NCBI RefSeq assembly: GCF_003182475.1
Contig: NZ_QGTS01000008.1
Coordinates: 212,003 to 276,002 of the forward strand
Length of the DNA: 64,000 nucleotides
Reading direction: 5' to 3'
Origin: Mangrovibacter plantisponsor
Lineage (GTDB): Bacteria; Pseudomonadota; Gammaproteobacteria; Enterobacterales; Enterobacteriaceae
Shown here one piece after another: positions 56,594 through 64,000 of the stretch (the stretch's first letter is position 1; every line of letters begins with the position of its first letter). The notes under the pieces were generated by a model. That model ran no database searches and was not told the DNA's origin. It worked only from the letters and a program-made list of their open reading frames with translations. The translations under genes and the position numbers were made by a program.

Positions 56594-56713
56594 CCGCACA
56601 ATCTCCAAAGCACTTTTAATGAATGGCTGGATTACCTTGATGCACTGAATGCCGTAGACACTTCAACTGTACCAGATATAACTAGGCCGACAGAGCTAGG
56701 CTCATCCAGTTAA
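56594..56713 (+). pseudogene. C-terminal fragment of a second tail-fibre assembly gene, opposite orientation
   Basis: The plus strand encodes PHNLQSTFNEWLDYLDALNA then VDTSTVPDITRPTELGSSS and a stop. The piece LNxVDTSTxPDI is the usual end of phage tail-fibre assembly (Tfa) proteins. It has no start and is cut upstream by the acyltransferase segment. Its stop overlaps the stop of the intact minus-strand tfa gene, tail to tail, the layout expected at the border of an invertible fibre segment. Confidence 0.75.
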
Positions 56714-57159
56714 CTTGAAGACTCAGGAGCATCAGGCCAGACAAAGGCATCATAGCTGGCCTCATCTGTTATTGAGCTGAAATCCAGAGCCTGTAGTTCG
56801 TTGATATAGCTTATCCAGGCTGTGAGTGATGCCTTGTCATCATCACTGATAGTCCCCAGCAACAATTCAGACTGCCAAATGGATATGGTGTCTTTTGCTT
56901 CAGCCATCAAAACTGCCTGTTTTTCTTTCGCTTTTTCTATTAGCTCTTCTGCTGTTGGTGGCGGAACGTCAACCCATGCTGGCGAGCCAGAAGAATCAGA
57001 ACCAAGCTTTTTCCCAGTTTCCGGTGGAGTGGTGTAGATTGCCAGTTCCTCTGCTGTAACCTCCCTGGCATCAGAAGGCCATGACCCTGCTTTCAGATAG
57101 TTGTCTTTAAGGTAGTCGTCATAAAAGCCACATGTCGTTGCAGAAAAATAAGTTGTCAT
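56710..57159 (-). CDS. Tail-fibre assembly protein (Tfa family)
   Basis: 149 residues beginning MTTYFSATTCGFYDDYLKDN. The middle has WVDVPPPTAEELIEKAKEKQ and the typical Tfa helix region; the end ISYINELQALDFSSITDEAS leads to WPDAPESSS. Tfa chaperones help fold and trimerise the tail fibre encoded immediately upstream, with which it overlaps by one base (TAATG). Start chosen at 57159 for this coupling. Confidence 0.85.
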   Translation of the reverse strand: MTTYFSATTCGFYDDYLKDNYLKAGSWPSDAREVTAEELAIYTTPPETGKKLGSDSSGSPAWVDVPPPTAEELIEKAKEKQAVLMAEAKDTISIWQSELLLGTISDDDKASLTAWISYINELQALDFSSITDEASYDAFVWPDAPESSS

Positions 57160-57809
57160 TAGTATCCCCACACGAAGTAATTTGCTGTTAACAACCGGAC
57201 TGGAGTAAATGGGTAGTTAATAGTCAGGTCCTTGAATAAAGCAGATATTGATGAGTTTGATAGTGATGTGCGTGTCACACAATTACCACCTGATGTCGTA
57301 TCATATGACGTTAATACTCCCCCCAAAGCTCCGTTAGGAAAGGTTGTTCCTAATGTTGCGGTTCCGGCAGAGCCTGATCCCCCATTACCAATGTTTCCCC
57401 ACTGAAAAATGAGTGTTTGTTTTGCGCCACCAATAATTGCCGGGATCAATATGCGCCCGGGATTCCCAAAAACGCCAGAGCACACCCCCGCCAGGACGAT
57501 ATCTCCCAAACCAAGGTTTGCGAGAGAGGTGGCAATCGCTGCAGCACCATCAGCGGCAATGTCAGCAAACGGATTCGCCCGGCTTAAAAACAGCAATGGC
57601 AGCGCTGTCAGTAACTGGTTGCGTTGTGTTTTATCAAGGGCAATACCCGCCGCCTCGATAACGCCGCAAATTTCTTCCTGGACGGAATCAAAATAGTCTG
57701 CGTCCAGCGCCGTAGGCAGTTCACCCGTTTGCGGGTTGCCGCCGGTAAAGCCGTTCTTGCCCTCGCCGAACTTGTCGGCCTGGGCTGTTGAGCTATCAAT
57801 ACGATGCAT
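57159..57809 (-). CDS. Short phage tail fibre protein
   Basis: 216 residues. The N-terminal baseplate-binding part is typical: MHRIDSSTAQADKFGEGKNG, FTGGNPQTGELPTALDADYF, VQEEICGVIEAAGIALDK. The C-terminal part after GLGDIV is short and Gly/Ser/Thr-rich (WGNIGNGGSGSAGTATLGTT) and is the receptor-binding tip. A Din-family crossover-like site lies exactly at ANLGLGDI (57501-57526), so the tip sequence is probably one of two former alternatives. Start at MHR (57809), not the upstream in-frame codons. Confidence 0.85.
   Translation of the reverse strand: MHRIDSSTAQADKFGEGKNGFTGGNPQTGELPTALDADYFDSVQEEICGVIEAAGIALDKTQRNQLLTALPLLFLSRANPFADIAADGAAAIATSLANLGLGDIVLAGVCSGVFGNPGRILIPAIIGGAKQTLIFQWGNIGNGGSGSAGTATLGTTFPNGALGGVLTSYDTTSGGNCVTRTSLSNSSISALFKDLTINYPFTPVRLLTANYFVWGY
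57501..57526. promoter_or_regulatory. Recombination crossover site of the Gin/Pin/Cin type inside the fibre gene
   Basis: A 26-base dyad: ATCTCCCAAACC, core AA (57513-57514), GGTTTGCGAGAG. The two 12-base arms agree at 10 of 12 positions, and AAACC-AA-GGTTT is the centre common to sites of this invertase family. It sits in the fibre gene at the switch from constant to variable part, as in Mu and P1. I found no second copy in the window. Confidence 0.65.
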
Positions 57810-57811
57810 GG

Positions 57812-58393
57812 TTACTCCGTGTAGCGGAAAATGACATACGTGTGAGACGGTGCCAGTTTGCTGATAACACATTCAGCTACCGTATCGCCCCAGGCGCGTA
57901 AGGAAGACGTGCAGGTATCCACACAGGTCATTGCCGTGATTTGCGCTGACTCCGGGATATTGACCTGCCAGTAGTAGCGCCACTCGTTAGAAAAAAGGGA
58001 ATCAGTGCAGAGTGAGTTACAGGTGAACTGGCTTTTCTGATACCGGGTTATCGTGGCATCCGGATAACCCAGCGCTTCAAGCTGTGCCTGGTAAAAGGCC
58101 TCGTTAATACCTCCGGCCAGGTTCAGTTTTGCATCCAGTCGCTGGCGCCGTTCTGAAAGTGTCTGGGTACCATCAGGAGTGCAGCTGTCCGGCAGGCCAG
58201 AAATCGTCTCGTAGCGGTCGATGAGTTCCGTCACTGTACGCGGGTCGATTTCATCCATCAGGTCATTACCCCGGGTGTGTACCCGGGACAGTGACGGTGC
58301 CAGGCCGGTCAGTAATAAATCATCCGGATCCCATGCCGGGCCACGCGGGAGCAGGACGCCCAGCATCTGCCGGTACTGCGCTGTCAGGTCCAT
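57812..58393 (-). CDS. Phage tail protein, YmfQ/DUF2313 (Mu gp48-like)
   Basis: 193 residues with the family start [20 protein letters not shown] and the middle [20 protein letters not shown]. In Mu the corresponding protein is a baseplate component bridging the wedge to the fibre. It has several Cys ([18 protein letters not shown]), unusual for a virion protein but seen in this family. Overlaps the baseplate J gene by 10 bases. Confidence 0.88.
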   Translation of the reverse strand: MDLTAQYRQMLGVLLPRGPAWDPDDLLLTGLAPSLSRVHTRGNDLMDEIDPRTVTELIDRYETISGLPDSCTPDGTQTLSERRQRLDAKLNLAGGINEAFYQAQLEALGYPDATITRYQKSQFTCNSLCTDSLFSNEWRYYWQVNIPESAQITAMTCVDTCTSSLRAWGDTVAECVISKLAPSHTYVIFRYTE

Positions 58394-59451
58394 GTAAAGT
58401 CCCCCACCACCCCAATTTCACCTTTGGCGATACTGGTATCTTCTGTCGGGCTGACCAGTTCATGACTGTATTCCCCGGTAGCGATGGAAATGGCCTCGCT
58501 GATACGTGACGGTTTCAGTACGCCTTCCGGCACACCATCACGCAGCATCATGGCCCTGACCTCTGCCATCACGGCATAGCGCACTTCTTCAGTGTCCGGA
58601 TTCAGGCGGATGTGAAAATCGACGGTATGTGCCGCCGGGGCAAATACATACACATCAGAACCGGCAACCGGGGCCAGAGGTTCGATATAAGTCTGCGCTG
58701 CCTCGACCACAGCATCATCCGGTATCGGGTTAATCAGGTCGCTGTTCGCCACCATCACACCGACTGTTCCCACGCCACTCCAGTGGCGGTAAGTCCATGC
58801 CCGGGTAATACCGGAAACCTCTTTAGCCCAGGTGATGTAATCCTGATCCGCACCACTTTGGGGTGTGTAATACCAGCGCTCAATGATCCGCCCGCGCCAG
58901 GTTTCCAGGTCTTCCGTATCGGTCCCCCCTTCCACCGTATCAGCCACACCGGCAGAGGTGAGCCCTTCAACCGGAGACGTCAGCCGCATGGCGATACCAT
59001 CATCGGTATTGCCTGTTGTTCCGGTATCATCACAGGTCACCGGCACCCGTAAAACGCCTTCTGACGTGGTGGCCGCAGCTGTGGTGGTGAACGACACCAG
59101 ATCATCGCGCTGTATGGTGACCCCGGAATCAATCGTGATACCCGATGCAGCACCCTCCCAGCGCACATAACCGGCTGCCGCAGTGGCATCTTTGCGGGGG
59201 CACCGTTTCATATTCCCGTGACGTAACAGCCAGTCCTCATCCGCCCGGTCCGGTAATAAATTCCGGGCAAGATAATCGATATAGCCATACACCGTATGTA
59301 CCGCCGCGGCCTGCACCCGCGCATACACCTCGGCGTCAGTGCGGCGAAGTGCGGCAAGTGTGGTGTCGGCGGAAAGCCGGGTAAGAATATCGCTGCGGAT
59401 GGCGGTAATTAACTGGGGGAGTGTCGGGCGGGTAAAACCGCTGTCAGCCAT
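58384..59451 (-). CDS. Baseplate J-like protein (Mu gp47 family)
   Basis: 355 residues, starting [20 protein letters not shown] with the mid part [20 protein letters not shown] and [20 protein letters not shown] (TVxGGxDxEDxExxR is characteristic of this family). The protein builds baseplate wedges in contractile-tail phages. Overlaps neighbours at both ends, so co-translation is likely. Confidence 0.93.
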   Translation of the reverse strand: MADSGFTRPTLPQLITAIRSDILTRLSADTTLAALRRTDAEVYARVQAAAVHTVYGYIDYLARNLLPDRADEDWLLRHGNMKRCPRKDATAAAGYVRWEGAASGITIDSGVTIQRDDLVSFTTTAAATTSEGVLRVPVTCDDTGTTGNTDDGIAMRLTSPVEGLTSAGVADTVEGGTDTEDLETWRGRIIERWYYTPQSGADQDYITWAKEVSGITRAWTYRHWSGVGTVGVMVANSDLINPIPDDAVVEAAQTYIEPLAPVAGSDVYVFAPAAHTVDFHIRLNPDTEEVRYAVMAEVRAMMLRDGVPEGVLKPSRISEAISIATGEYSHELVSPTEDTSIAKGEIGVVGDFTWT

Positions 59452-59857
59452 TCAGTTCACTCCATAGGTCATTAAACCGGATTTCCTGTGTGGTGCCGTC
59501 ATTCCGGTAAATCATGACAGCCAGGTAAAGCGTACTGAGGCCGGTACGTTCGGCGGTAACATCCACCCGTGCCGCCACACCATCGAATGTCAGCCACGCC
59601 AGTGCCTGGGTTACATACTCCCGGGCTTTGAGTGGTGTTTTATTGGTGAGTTTCTGGCGCTTAAGGAGATACAGGCGGGAGCCGATACGGTCATTCTGCT
59701 GTGTTGGGTAGGTGTCGCCCCACCAGCCATTCGGCTCTTTCGGGCTGTCATCGGTTTCGGCATGCCGCCAGGTGAACAGGGAGATCACCACCGCCCGGGT
59801 TAACGCATCCATTGGATCAGAGACTTTCTGCTCTGCCCCGTTCACAACCAGGATCAT
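59444..59857 (-). CDS. Baseplate protein GP46 family
   Basis: 137 residues with the GP46 pattern ALTRAVVISLFTWRHAETDD, WWGDTYPTQQNDRIGSRLYL, LKRQKLTNKTPLKAREYVTQ. It is a gp25-like wedge component in Mu. Overlaps gp45-like by 4 bases (ATGA) and gp47-like by 8. Confidence 0.93.
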   Translation of the reverse strand: MILVVNGAEQKVSDPMDALTRAVVISLFTWRHAETDDSPKEPNGWWGDTYPTQQNDRIGSRLYLLKRQKLTNKTPLKAREYVTQALAWLTFDGVAARVDVTAERTGLSTLYLAVMIYRNDGTTQEIRFNDLWSELNG

Positions 59858-60411
59858 GCGCCCTCCATTTTCTGGTTCGGTTCATCCGTTGTTCCGCCGC
59901 CATCGCCGTTTTCTTTATGCGTGTGTAAGTCGAATACCTGTCGCATGTCGGCCATTGTTCTGCCCGTGCTGTCACACATATCCGTAATATTCCCGGTGGC
60001 TTCAATATCCATCTCAAACCGGGCTTTCGGGGCATTGGTGACCGTTACAGGCTTCCCCGCACCGTTAATCACTATCCCTGAACGGGTCAGTGTGACTGAC
60101 TGCCCAAGGTCGTCATAAATCGCCACTTCTCCGGCAGTCAGGCCTTTTATGCGGTACCGGCGGTCACTGGCCACCAGCACCACACCATGTGAGCGGTCGC
60201 CGTCAAAATACGCCGCCACGGCTTCTGCCCCTGCTTTGGGTGCCGAGGTAAAGCCGTAGGGCTCCAGGTGTTCAATATCACTTTTCCCCTCACCGCCCGG
60301 CATGGATATCTGCAGAACCTGGCACTTTGCCGTGGTGGTCGTGGTGCGGATCACGGCTCGCTCGAGCAGATTACTGATTGCCTGGTGCAGGGAATGAAAC
60401 AGATTTGCCAT
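59854..60411 (-). CDS. Phage baseplate assembly protein V (Mu gp45-like spike)
   Basis: 185 residues: the OB-fold part has MPGGEGKSDIEHLEPYGFTS and GAEAVAAYFDGDRSHGVVLV; the C-terminal part forms a triple beta-helix spike and ends with HTHKENGDGG, a histidine-containing tip pattern of Mu gp45/P2 V that binds iron in relatives. It punctures the outer membrane at injection. One-base overlap with the gp44-like gene. Confidence 0.92.
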   Translation of the reverse strand: MANLFHSLHQAISNLLERAVIRTTTTTAKCQVLQISMPGGEGKSDIEHLEPYGFTSAPKAGAEAVAAYFDGDRSHGVVLVASDRRYRIKGLTAGEVAIYDDLGQSVTLTRSGIVINGAGKPVTVTNAPKARFEMDIEATGNITDMCDSTGRTMADMRQVFDLHTHKENGDGGGTTDEPNQKMEGA

Positions 60412-61481
60412 CAGAAGTACTCCTGTGTACTGCTGGCCTTCTTCTTGCGGGGCTTCGGGGGTTCTGGCAGATAAGCATCAGCCGGGCCGACACGAATTTC
60501 ACTGACCGTGCCGCCCTCATCCACCTGCCAGGTGACTTCTGCGATCACCATTTCCCGGTTGTCAAACCCCACTACCGGGTCGAAGACAATTACCTGCATA
60601 TTAGGCTGCCACAGGGTGCCATCCCCCTGGCGCCAGCCCTGTACCGTGTAGGTCACCTCATCCGTTCTGGCAGCACGCTGGCGCATTTCAAACTCACTGC
60701 GTGAACCGCAACTGGCGGATGTGGCATTGCCGGTCTGGCGGATAATCAGCGGGCGGTAACGGGCTATGCCGTTATCCACGGTTTGCCCGCGGATTGCCGT
60801 TGTGGTCGCTTCGCCAAAATCGCTGTCGTTACCGGCGCGTTTACCCGCCACCTCGTAGACAGAAAAACGATCCTTAATACTCTGCTCGGTGTCACAGCTC
60901 AGAATGTTTTCGCCAAAGACCAGGGCGGTGGTGGCTTTAACCGCACCCGGGCTGCCAATCACCAGGTTACCGCTGGCATTGTCATAGGCCAGTGCCTGCT
61001 GCAACCCCAGCATCTTGTTCAGGACATCCATCACCGTATCGCCCTGGTCTGCCTGAATACCCTGCAGTGCGCCGGTGACTCCCCCGGCATCCACCACACT
61101 GATACCAAATGGCTTCGCCAGAGCACTGGCTATCTGAACCATTGAGCGGCCACTGTATTGCGAGGGGGTGGCAGAACAGTCAATGAGATCAGCCGTTTTA
61201 CTGCGACCGACAATACCCATGGTGATGCTGCGCGCGTCATAACGAACAGGCGTGGCCTCCACCCAGCCGGTAATCACCAGGTCGTCACCAATCAACACTT
61301 CGACCCTGTCACCGTTGCGGATCCTCGCCCGTTTCTTTGACTGCTCTTCATCACCAGGCCACTGCCGGGTTATCTGAACATTAAAATCACGGGCAATACG
61401 TTCGATGCCGGCTGATATTCTGACCGACTCCCAGCCGCCCCACTCCCGCCCGTTTACCCGCAGAATAACTGTATTGTTCAT
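60411..61481 (-). CDS. Baseplate hub protein (Mu gp44/P family)
   Basis: 356 residues: start LRVNGREWGGWESVRISAGI, middle VEVLIGDDLVITGWVEATPV and ITMGIVGRSKTADLIDCSA, ending with a charged PPKPRKKKAS. It is the gp27-like hub under the spike. It overlaps both neighbours. In annotation pipelines this family often appears as phage tail protein, late control D or VgrG-related. Confidence 0.9.
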   Translation of the reverse strand: MNNTVILRVNGREWGGWESVRISAGIERIARDFNVQITRQWPGDEEQSKKRARIRNGDRVEVLIGDDLVITGWVEATPVRYDARSITMGIVGRSKTADLIDCSATPSQYSGRSMVQIASALAKPFGISVVDAGGVTGALQGIQADQGDTVMDVLNKMLGLQQALAYDNASGNLVIGSPGAVKATTALVFGENILSCDTEQSIKDRFSVYEVAGKRAGNDSDFGEATTTAIRGQTVDNGIARYRPLIIRQTGNATSASCGSRSEFEMRQRAARTDEVTYTVQGWRQGDGTLWQPNMQVIVFDPVVGFDNREMVIAEVTWQVDEGGTVSEIRVGPADAYLPEPPKPRKKKASSTQEYF

Positions 61482-62797
61482 ACTGACGGGACCCTCAGGG
61501 TTTTCACCGGCACAAAGCCGGGGTGAATGACGCCGTTACGGGCAGTAATGTCGCCTTCCCGCCCGGCATCGTCATACCAGTCGGCAGCCAGAACCAGCGC
61601 AGGAAGGACCTGCACCGGTGTGCGTTCCGCCAGGCGGGTCGACTGTTCCAGCCTGGCGCTGATGTCGTTATTCACATCCGTGCGGATCTGGCGCAGGGCA
61701 AGAAACAGTGTGTCATCCGTTACCCGTGTCAGTTCCTGGTCAATTGCGGTATTCAGCACCTCCCGGACGGCGGTTAAATCATCCCATGACGGGGTTTCGT
61801 CGGTGCTGACAGAAGTGGTGACGCCCACACTACCGGCGTCGGTATCAGGCAAAATATCCGTTACCGCCGGGTGGCTGACCTGAGCCGTCTGCCCGGTTGT
61901 CACGGTGGTGGTGCTTTTTGGCAGACTGACAACGGTATAAGCCGCTTCACTCAGTGCCGTGGTGCGTATGGCCTGCGCCACCATATTGCTCCGGGTGGTA
62001 CGGGTCTGCGTTGTGGTGCTGTCCGTTTTCCAGACACCCCGGGGCGCCAGGCCGCTGTCCAGCGTGACACCTGAAAGGCCTTTAACCATGGCGATAAGAT
62101 CCGACGTGTTTCCACTGAGACGGGTACCGGCCCGCCACAGCGTCTGCAGCTGGTTAACAAAGTTCATGCCACTGGAAGGCGGCATCAGCAACACCGACAG
62201 GTCACCCTGCAACAAACGGGATGCCGCACTGATACCGGAATCCACGTACTTAAACGCATCGGTGACGGTGTCCATCATGGCAGAAGCATCGTCCAGAACG
62301 CCGCTCTGAAGAAAATCAGACAGCCCGTCCAGGCCAAATGATGAGAATGCCGAAGAAATACAGTCATCCAGTAAGGAGCAGGAGTCGGCCAGTTTGGTTC
62401 CGGTCGCAATACCCGCTGAAGGAAATGACAATTCCCCCGTTTCGATAAAGCTGAAACTGACGCGGCACATACGCCCTTCATCCCGTGCATGGCTGACACG
62501 AGCCTCATCAGAGACAGTCACTGTCATTTCACCATAATACGGGTGGACCAGTGTGCAGGAGCCCGGTTTCTCGATGGCTTCAATCAGGCGGTTACGCTGC
62601 TCAAAGTAATTGTCACCAACCAGATAAGCCTGGACACTGAAACGGCGTGTAGCCCGGCCTAAATCCTCCACCCAGGGCTTATCCCGGCCAGGGTATTCAT
62701 GTGTCTGTGTCCGTCGCCCAAAGGTGGCTTCATCCTCGTCCACTTTGAACGGAACACCACGTAGTGAGGCATCCTGGAGATTATCTGTCCAGCTCAT
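61478..62797 (-). CDS. DNA-circularisation/tail protein N (Mu gp43-like)
   Basis: 439 residues. The N-terminal domain of the DNA-circularisation family is clear: DNLQDASLRGVPFKVDEDEA, GRRTQTHEYPGRDKPWVEDL, GDNYFEQRNRLIEAIEKPGS, LVHPYYGEMTVTVSDEARVS. In Mu, N serves both in the tail and in circularising injected DNA. It begins the tightly packed block that runs down to tfa. Confidence 0.92.
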   Translation of the reverse strand: MSWTDNLQDASLRGVPFKVDEDEATFGRRTQTHEYPGRDKPWVEDLGRATRRFSVQAYLVGDNYFEQRNRLIEAIEKPGSCTLVHPYYGEMTVTVSDEARVSHARDEGRMCRVSFSFIETGELSFPSAGIATGTKLADSCSLLDDCISSAFSSFGLDGLSDFLQSGVLDDASAMMDTVTDAFKYVDSGISAASRLLQGDLSVLLMPPSSGMNFVNQLQTLWRAGTRLSGNTSDLIAMVKGLSGVTLDSGLAPRGVWKTDSTTTQTRTTRSNMVAQAIRTTALSEAAYTVVSLPKSTTTVTTGQTAQVSHPAVTDILPDTDAGSVGVTTSVSTDETPSWDDLTAVREVLNTAIDQELTRVTDDTLFLALRQIRTDVNNDISARLEQSTRLAERTPVQVLPALVLAADWYDDAGREGDITARNGVIHPGFVPVKTLRVPSV

Positions 62798-62811
62798 GGT
62801 TTCTCCGGGTA

Positions 62812-62834
62812 TAAAAAAACCCGCCGAAGCGGGT
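62812..62834 (-). terminator. Terminator of the inserted secreted gene
   Basis: ACCCGC-CGAA-GCGGGT followed on the minus strand by seven T, about 18 bases after the stop of the secreted protein and before the gp43-like gene. A terminator inside a tail operon is the mark of a self-contained moron. Confidence 0.8.
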
Positions 62835-62851
62835 CATTTTTGTTATGTAGA

Positions 62852-63304
62852 TTATTCCGGTTTGACAGCCTTACAATGAATTTCCTTAATACCTGAGGTG
62901 CCATTTGCATTAACACCCGCTTTTACGTCTCCATTCTTCATAAGTGTAAGGAAAAACTGTCCACCTGGCATACTGAATATAAACTGCATTCCAGTAATTT
63001 TATCAGCCATCAAATTATCATCCGGAAATTCAGCACCAAATAATGAAAGGTTTGCATTTGCCCCGCCATCATCAAACACATATACACCTGTACTTTCATT
63101 TGGATCATAAGATGCTTTAGATATTATGAAAACACCACTTGCTGAAGGTGCCGGGCATTTAATTTTTATAGACTCACTTAAAGTACTATTACCATCGGCA
63201 GCAATTTTAACGGCATCAACAAATTCAGATGTGACCGGATTATCTGCAGCAAATAAAGATGCTGATGTAAGAAGTAAAGCCAGTGATACTGCAATTCTTT
63301 TCAT
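62852..63304 (-). CDS. Secreted protein of unknown function (moron) within the tail operon
   Basis: 150 residues with a signal peptide (IAVSLALLLTSASLFA, cut before ADN). Two Cys (KIKCPA and IHCKAV) could pair. The rest is beta-rich (SGVFIISKASYDPNESTGVY, GMQFIFSMPGGQFFLTLMKN). It is AT-rich against its neighbours and has its own terminator between the tape-measure and gp43-like genes, so it is likely expressed from the lysogen. It may alter the envelope, for example as superinfection exclusion or a virulence trait; this is inference. Confidence 0.75.
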   Translation of the reverse strand: MKRIAVSLALLLTSASLFAADNPVTSEFVDAVKIAADGNSTLSESIKIKCPAPSASGVFIISKASYDPNESTGVYVFDDGGANANLSLFGAEFPDDNLMADKITGMQFIFSMPGGQFFLTLMKNGDVKAGVNANGTSGIKEIHCKAVKPE

Positions 63305-63372
63305 GTTCCATCACCAAAAGTTGTTAGTTATTGACAGTATTAGTCTACATGCGATCAATGCGATAAAAAGTA

Positions 63373-64000
63373 CTATCGTCCACTAAATCGACTGTACCCC
63401 ACATCGTAGCTGACATTCCATGGGTTAGCCGCACCAGTGGCAGGCGTTACACGCATGCCCGGTGGCGCATTATCAAAAGACACTTTCAGTTCACTCTGCT
63501 GTGGCCTCGGGCTTGCCAGCGGTACTGATGAATTCTGGCTGCCGTCAACATTCAGCAACTCTTTCAGCCGGGGAATAAAGCCTTTATACCCCCGGTCACT
63601 CTCGGATTTCTGCACCTGTTCGGCCATATACGTGCCAATATCCATATTATTTTTCGCCGCTTCCTGGTGCATGGAATCCAGCTTTTTCATCAGTTCAAAC
63701 AGAACACTGATGGTCACCGTAATGGTACCCATGCTGGCTATGCCGCGCAGGTTTTTAGCCAGCCCCCCTGCGGCACTATTGGCACCGGATAGCCCTTTCA
63801 GCATCGATGTCAGCCAGGCACCCGCAACAAGGGTGGAGATCCCCATCAGTACCGGCTCCCACCCACCAAGGAGTTGAACCACGTCATTGATGTTATTCCA
63901 GACCTCTTTCACCACCGGCCCGACTTTATCCCAGTTACTGACAATCAGCCCGGCACCAATCACCAGCAGGGACACCATTTTACCCATGGTGGACATCTTC
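63373..64000 (-). CDS. Phage tail tape-measure protein, C-terminal part
   Basis: At least 208 residues; the frame continues past the window edge, so the start is not here. Two hydrophobic stretches (MVSLLVIGAGLIVSNWDKVG, VLMGISTLVAGAWLTSMLKG) and the ending ELKVSFDNAPPGMRVTPATG are typical of the C-terminus of Mu/P2-type tape-measure proteins, which set tail length and travel with the DNA. The position just upstream of gp43 fits. Confidence 0.85.
   Translation of the reverse strand, partial: KMSTMGKMVSLLVIGAGLIVSNWDKVGPVVKEVWNNINDVVQLLGGWEPVLMGISTLVAGAWLTSMLKGLSGANSAAGGLAKNLRGIASMGTITVTISVLFELMKKLDSMHQEAAKNNMDIGTYMAEQVQKSESDRGYKGFIPRLKELLNVDGSQNSSVPLASPRPQQSELKVSFDNAPPGMRVTPATGAANPWNVSYDVGYSRFSGR

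Larger units (their letters stand above)
54876..64000. mobile_element. Prophage (Mu/SfV-type tail) integrated at tRNA-Ser(CGA); right part outside window
   Basis: The left boundary is the tRNA-Ser fragment. Inside come a broken DNA invertase, an acyltransferase, tail-fibre genes with assembly protein, and tail genes in the order of Mu gp48, gp47, gp46, gp45, gp44, gp43 and tape measure, all on the minus strand. Capsid, lysis, regulation and integrase genes must be to the right. The intact tail operon suggests a recent or functional prophage; only the fibre end looks damaged. Confidence 0.88.

Overview
The window reads as chromosome from an enteric bacterium of the family Enterobacteriaceae. 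Gene content and order match the E. coli/Salmonella region from the flagellar fliF-fliR operon through rcsA, dsrB, yodD, yedP, yedQ, yodC, yedI, yedA, vsr/dcm and yedJ to a yedS-type porin and the tRNA-Ser(CGA) locus. The proteins are diverged from E. coli, so this is a related genus. I cannot name it from sequence alone.

Layout. 1-10315: the flagellar basal-body and export operon (fliF, cut at its 5' end, then fliG to fliR), with mostly overlapping or near-overlapping genes and one gap between fliK and fliL. 10316-26700: conserved core containing rcsA, dsrB, yodD, a two-gene glucosylglycerate module (mpgP plus a gpgS-like synthase), the diguanylate cyclase dgcQ, yodC, yedI, yedA, divergent vsr and dcm, a respiratory formate dehydrogenase operon (fdoGHI type) with a perfect FNR site, and yedJ. 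The formate dehydrogenase catalytic subunit carries cysteine (TGC) where the E. coli enzymes carry selenocysteine.

26700-54200 is an accessory, envelope-centred region. It holds a histidine-rich secreted protein, a translationally coupled three-gene outer-membrane operon (beta-barrel protein, POTRA-less Omp85 barrel, DUF4056 protein), a SYLF lipoprotein, a membrane-anchored bactofilin, an EAL phosphodiesterase, an RcnB-like protein, an ANR-family and a LuxR-family regulator, a YfaZ-like porin, and a giant (~2770 aa) inverse-autotransporter adhesin with about 20 Ig-like repeats. These are followed by a pair of paralogous small lipoproteins, a membrane diguanylate cyclase, an OmpC/OmpF-type porin, a glycine-zipper protein and an orphan WaaY-like LPS heptose kinase. 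Around the porin and the kinase are four apparently intergenic transcription units ending in Rho-independent terminators. They form two look-alike pairs. One plus-strand member contains a stretch that, from memory of E. coli, is complementary to the ompF translation start, as in MicF. I propose these as new sRNAs.

54876-64000 is the left end of a prophage inserted at the tRNA-Ser(CGA) gene. A 3' tRNA fragment marks the junction. Next come a broken DNA invertase, an AT-rich acyltransferase (likely O-antigen conversion), a plus-strand fragment of a tail-fibre assembly gene facing the intact minus-strand copy, a short tail fibre containing a Din-family crossover-like site, and a Mu/SfV-type contractile-tail cluster (gp48-gp43 equivalents, an inserted secreted moron, and the tape-measure C-terminus). 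The prophage continues past the window. The fibre end looks like a formerly invertible segment now locked in one orientation.
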